Assembly (NCBI GenBank): GCA_946414805.1
Contig: CAMKPZ010000012.1
Coordinates: 1-40,791 of the forward strand
Direction: 5' to 3'
Length of the DNA stretch: 40,791 bases
Source: an uncultured Bacteroidales bacterium
Lineage (GTDB): Bacteria; Bacteroidota; Bacteroidia; Bacteroidales; Paludibacteraceae
Both the position numbers and the translations under genes were made by a program. The notes beneath the pieces were generated by a model. The model ran no database searches, was not told the origin of the DNA, and worked only from the letters and a program-made list of their open reading frames with translations. How positions within the stretch are numbered: the first letter of the stretch is position 1; every line of letters starts with the position of its first letter. Of this stretch, positions 40,602 through 40,791 are shown one piece after another.

Positions 40602-40791
40602 AGACAAGCATCGTTATAGCAGGTAAGCAATGCGTCACATACGCAGACGAACAACCGCAAGTGCTGCTCATTCAGCCGGTGGGTGAGCATGAGAATGCTA
40701 CGCTGGATGCAGAGATAGAGGCGATTAGAGAAGCGGTGCATGTGCCGTTTGTTTTTGCCGGTTTTGCGATAAGCGACTGGGAAGAGGAACT
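40598..40791 (+). CDS. Start of a probable alpha/beta hydrolase-like protein
   Basis: Partial; runs off the window. 64 codons read: (M)KTSIVIAGKQCVTYADEQ, then PQVLLIQPVGEHE and VPFVFAGFAISDWEEE. The pattern is one I associate with small Bacteroidales alpha/beta-hydrolase-like proteins, but the nucleophile region lies outside the window. The GTG at 40598 is the only plausible start and overlaps the stop of the preceding short ORF. Confidence 0.55.
   Translation, partial: MKTSIVIAGKQCVTYADEQPQVLLIQPVGEHENATLDAEIEAIREAVHVPFVFAGFAISDWEEE

Overview
The window looks like a chromosomal segment of a Bacteroidales-type member of the Bacteroidota. Three things point that way. Promoters fit the phylum's TTTG / TAnnTTTG(C) pattern with a spacing of about 20 nt (for example 5547-5578, 17861-17892, 32370-32401, 36765-36796). 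Two encoded proteins carry type IX secretion sorting domains, and a GldF-type permease is present. Gene content (type IIIK-like SerA, MurA with Asp at the catalytic Cys position, fused nitrilase-NadE, PreA, DUF5692-like protein) also fits. I cannot name the genus.

Layout. 1-5492 (+): serC (cut by the window edge), serA, a secreted protein with a gliding-motility C-terminal domain, and an M3 dipeptidyl carboxypeptidase, ending in a strong terminator. 5547-5878: a promoter, about 290 nt of hairpin-rich sequence without a gene and a terminator, read here as a candidate structured RNA. About 5880-10890: a visibly AT-richer patch of accessory type with a fragment-like gene, a HAD-type polysaccharide-locus protein, a truncated glycosyltransferase start, an ATP-binding DUF4143 protein (-), an intact glycosyltransferase and a small basic protein. 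11159-17763 (-): an apparent five-gene operon, pheT-prfC-nucleoside transporter-gldF-phosphoesterase. 17861-26730 (+): nadE-murB-murA-dsbD and a large secreted Cys-repeat protein. 26768-32361 (+): hypB, a 954-residue Fe-S/FAD oxidoreductase, hypA and two membrane proteins, with terminator. 32370-36502 (+): a TolC-HlyD-MFS tripartite efflux operon. 36765-40791 (+): a DUF2130 protein, preA, a maltose O-acetyltransferase homologue, ybaK, a 20-codon ORF coupled by stop/start overlaps, and the start of a probable hydrolase.

The most striking signal is a set of short low-complexity repeats that fill spacers and also sit in frame inside conserved enzymes. Several families are visible: a 34-nt element in hypB and the adjacent oxidoreductase, an identical 27-nt element twice in pheT, a TGTACAT family in pheT, murA and before hypA, a CCAAT/CAATTC family in a glycosyltransferase, at the murB start and in preA, and tandem 24-bp and 22-bp repeats in and after the MFS gene. 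Together with the candidate RNA and the hypB-oxidoreductase-hypA locus, which has no hydrogenase beside it, these are the points most worth following. All functional calls are from reading motifs; no database search was run.
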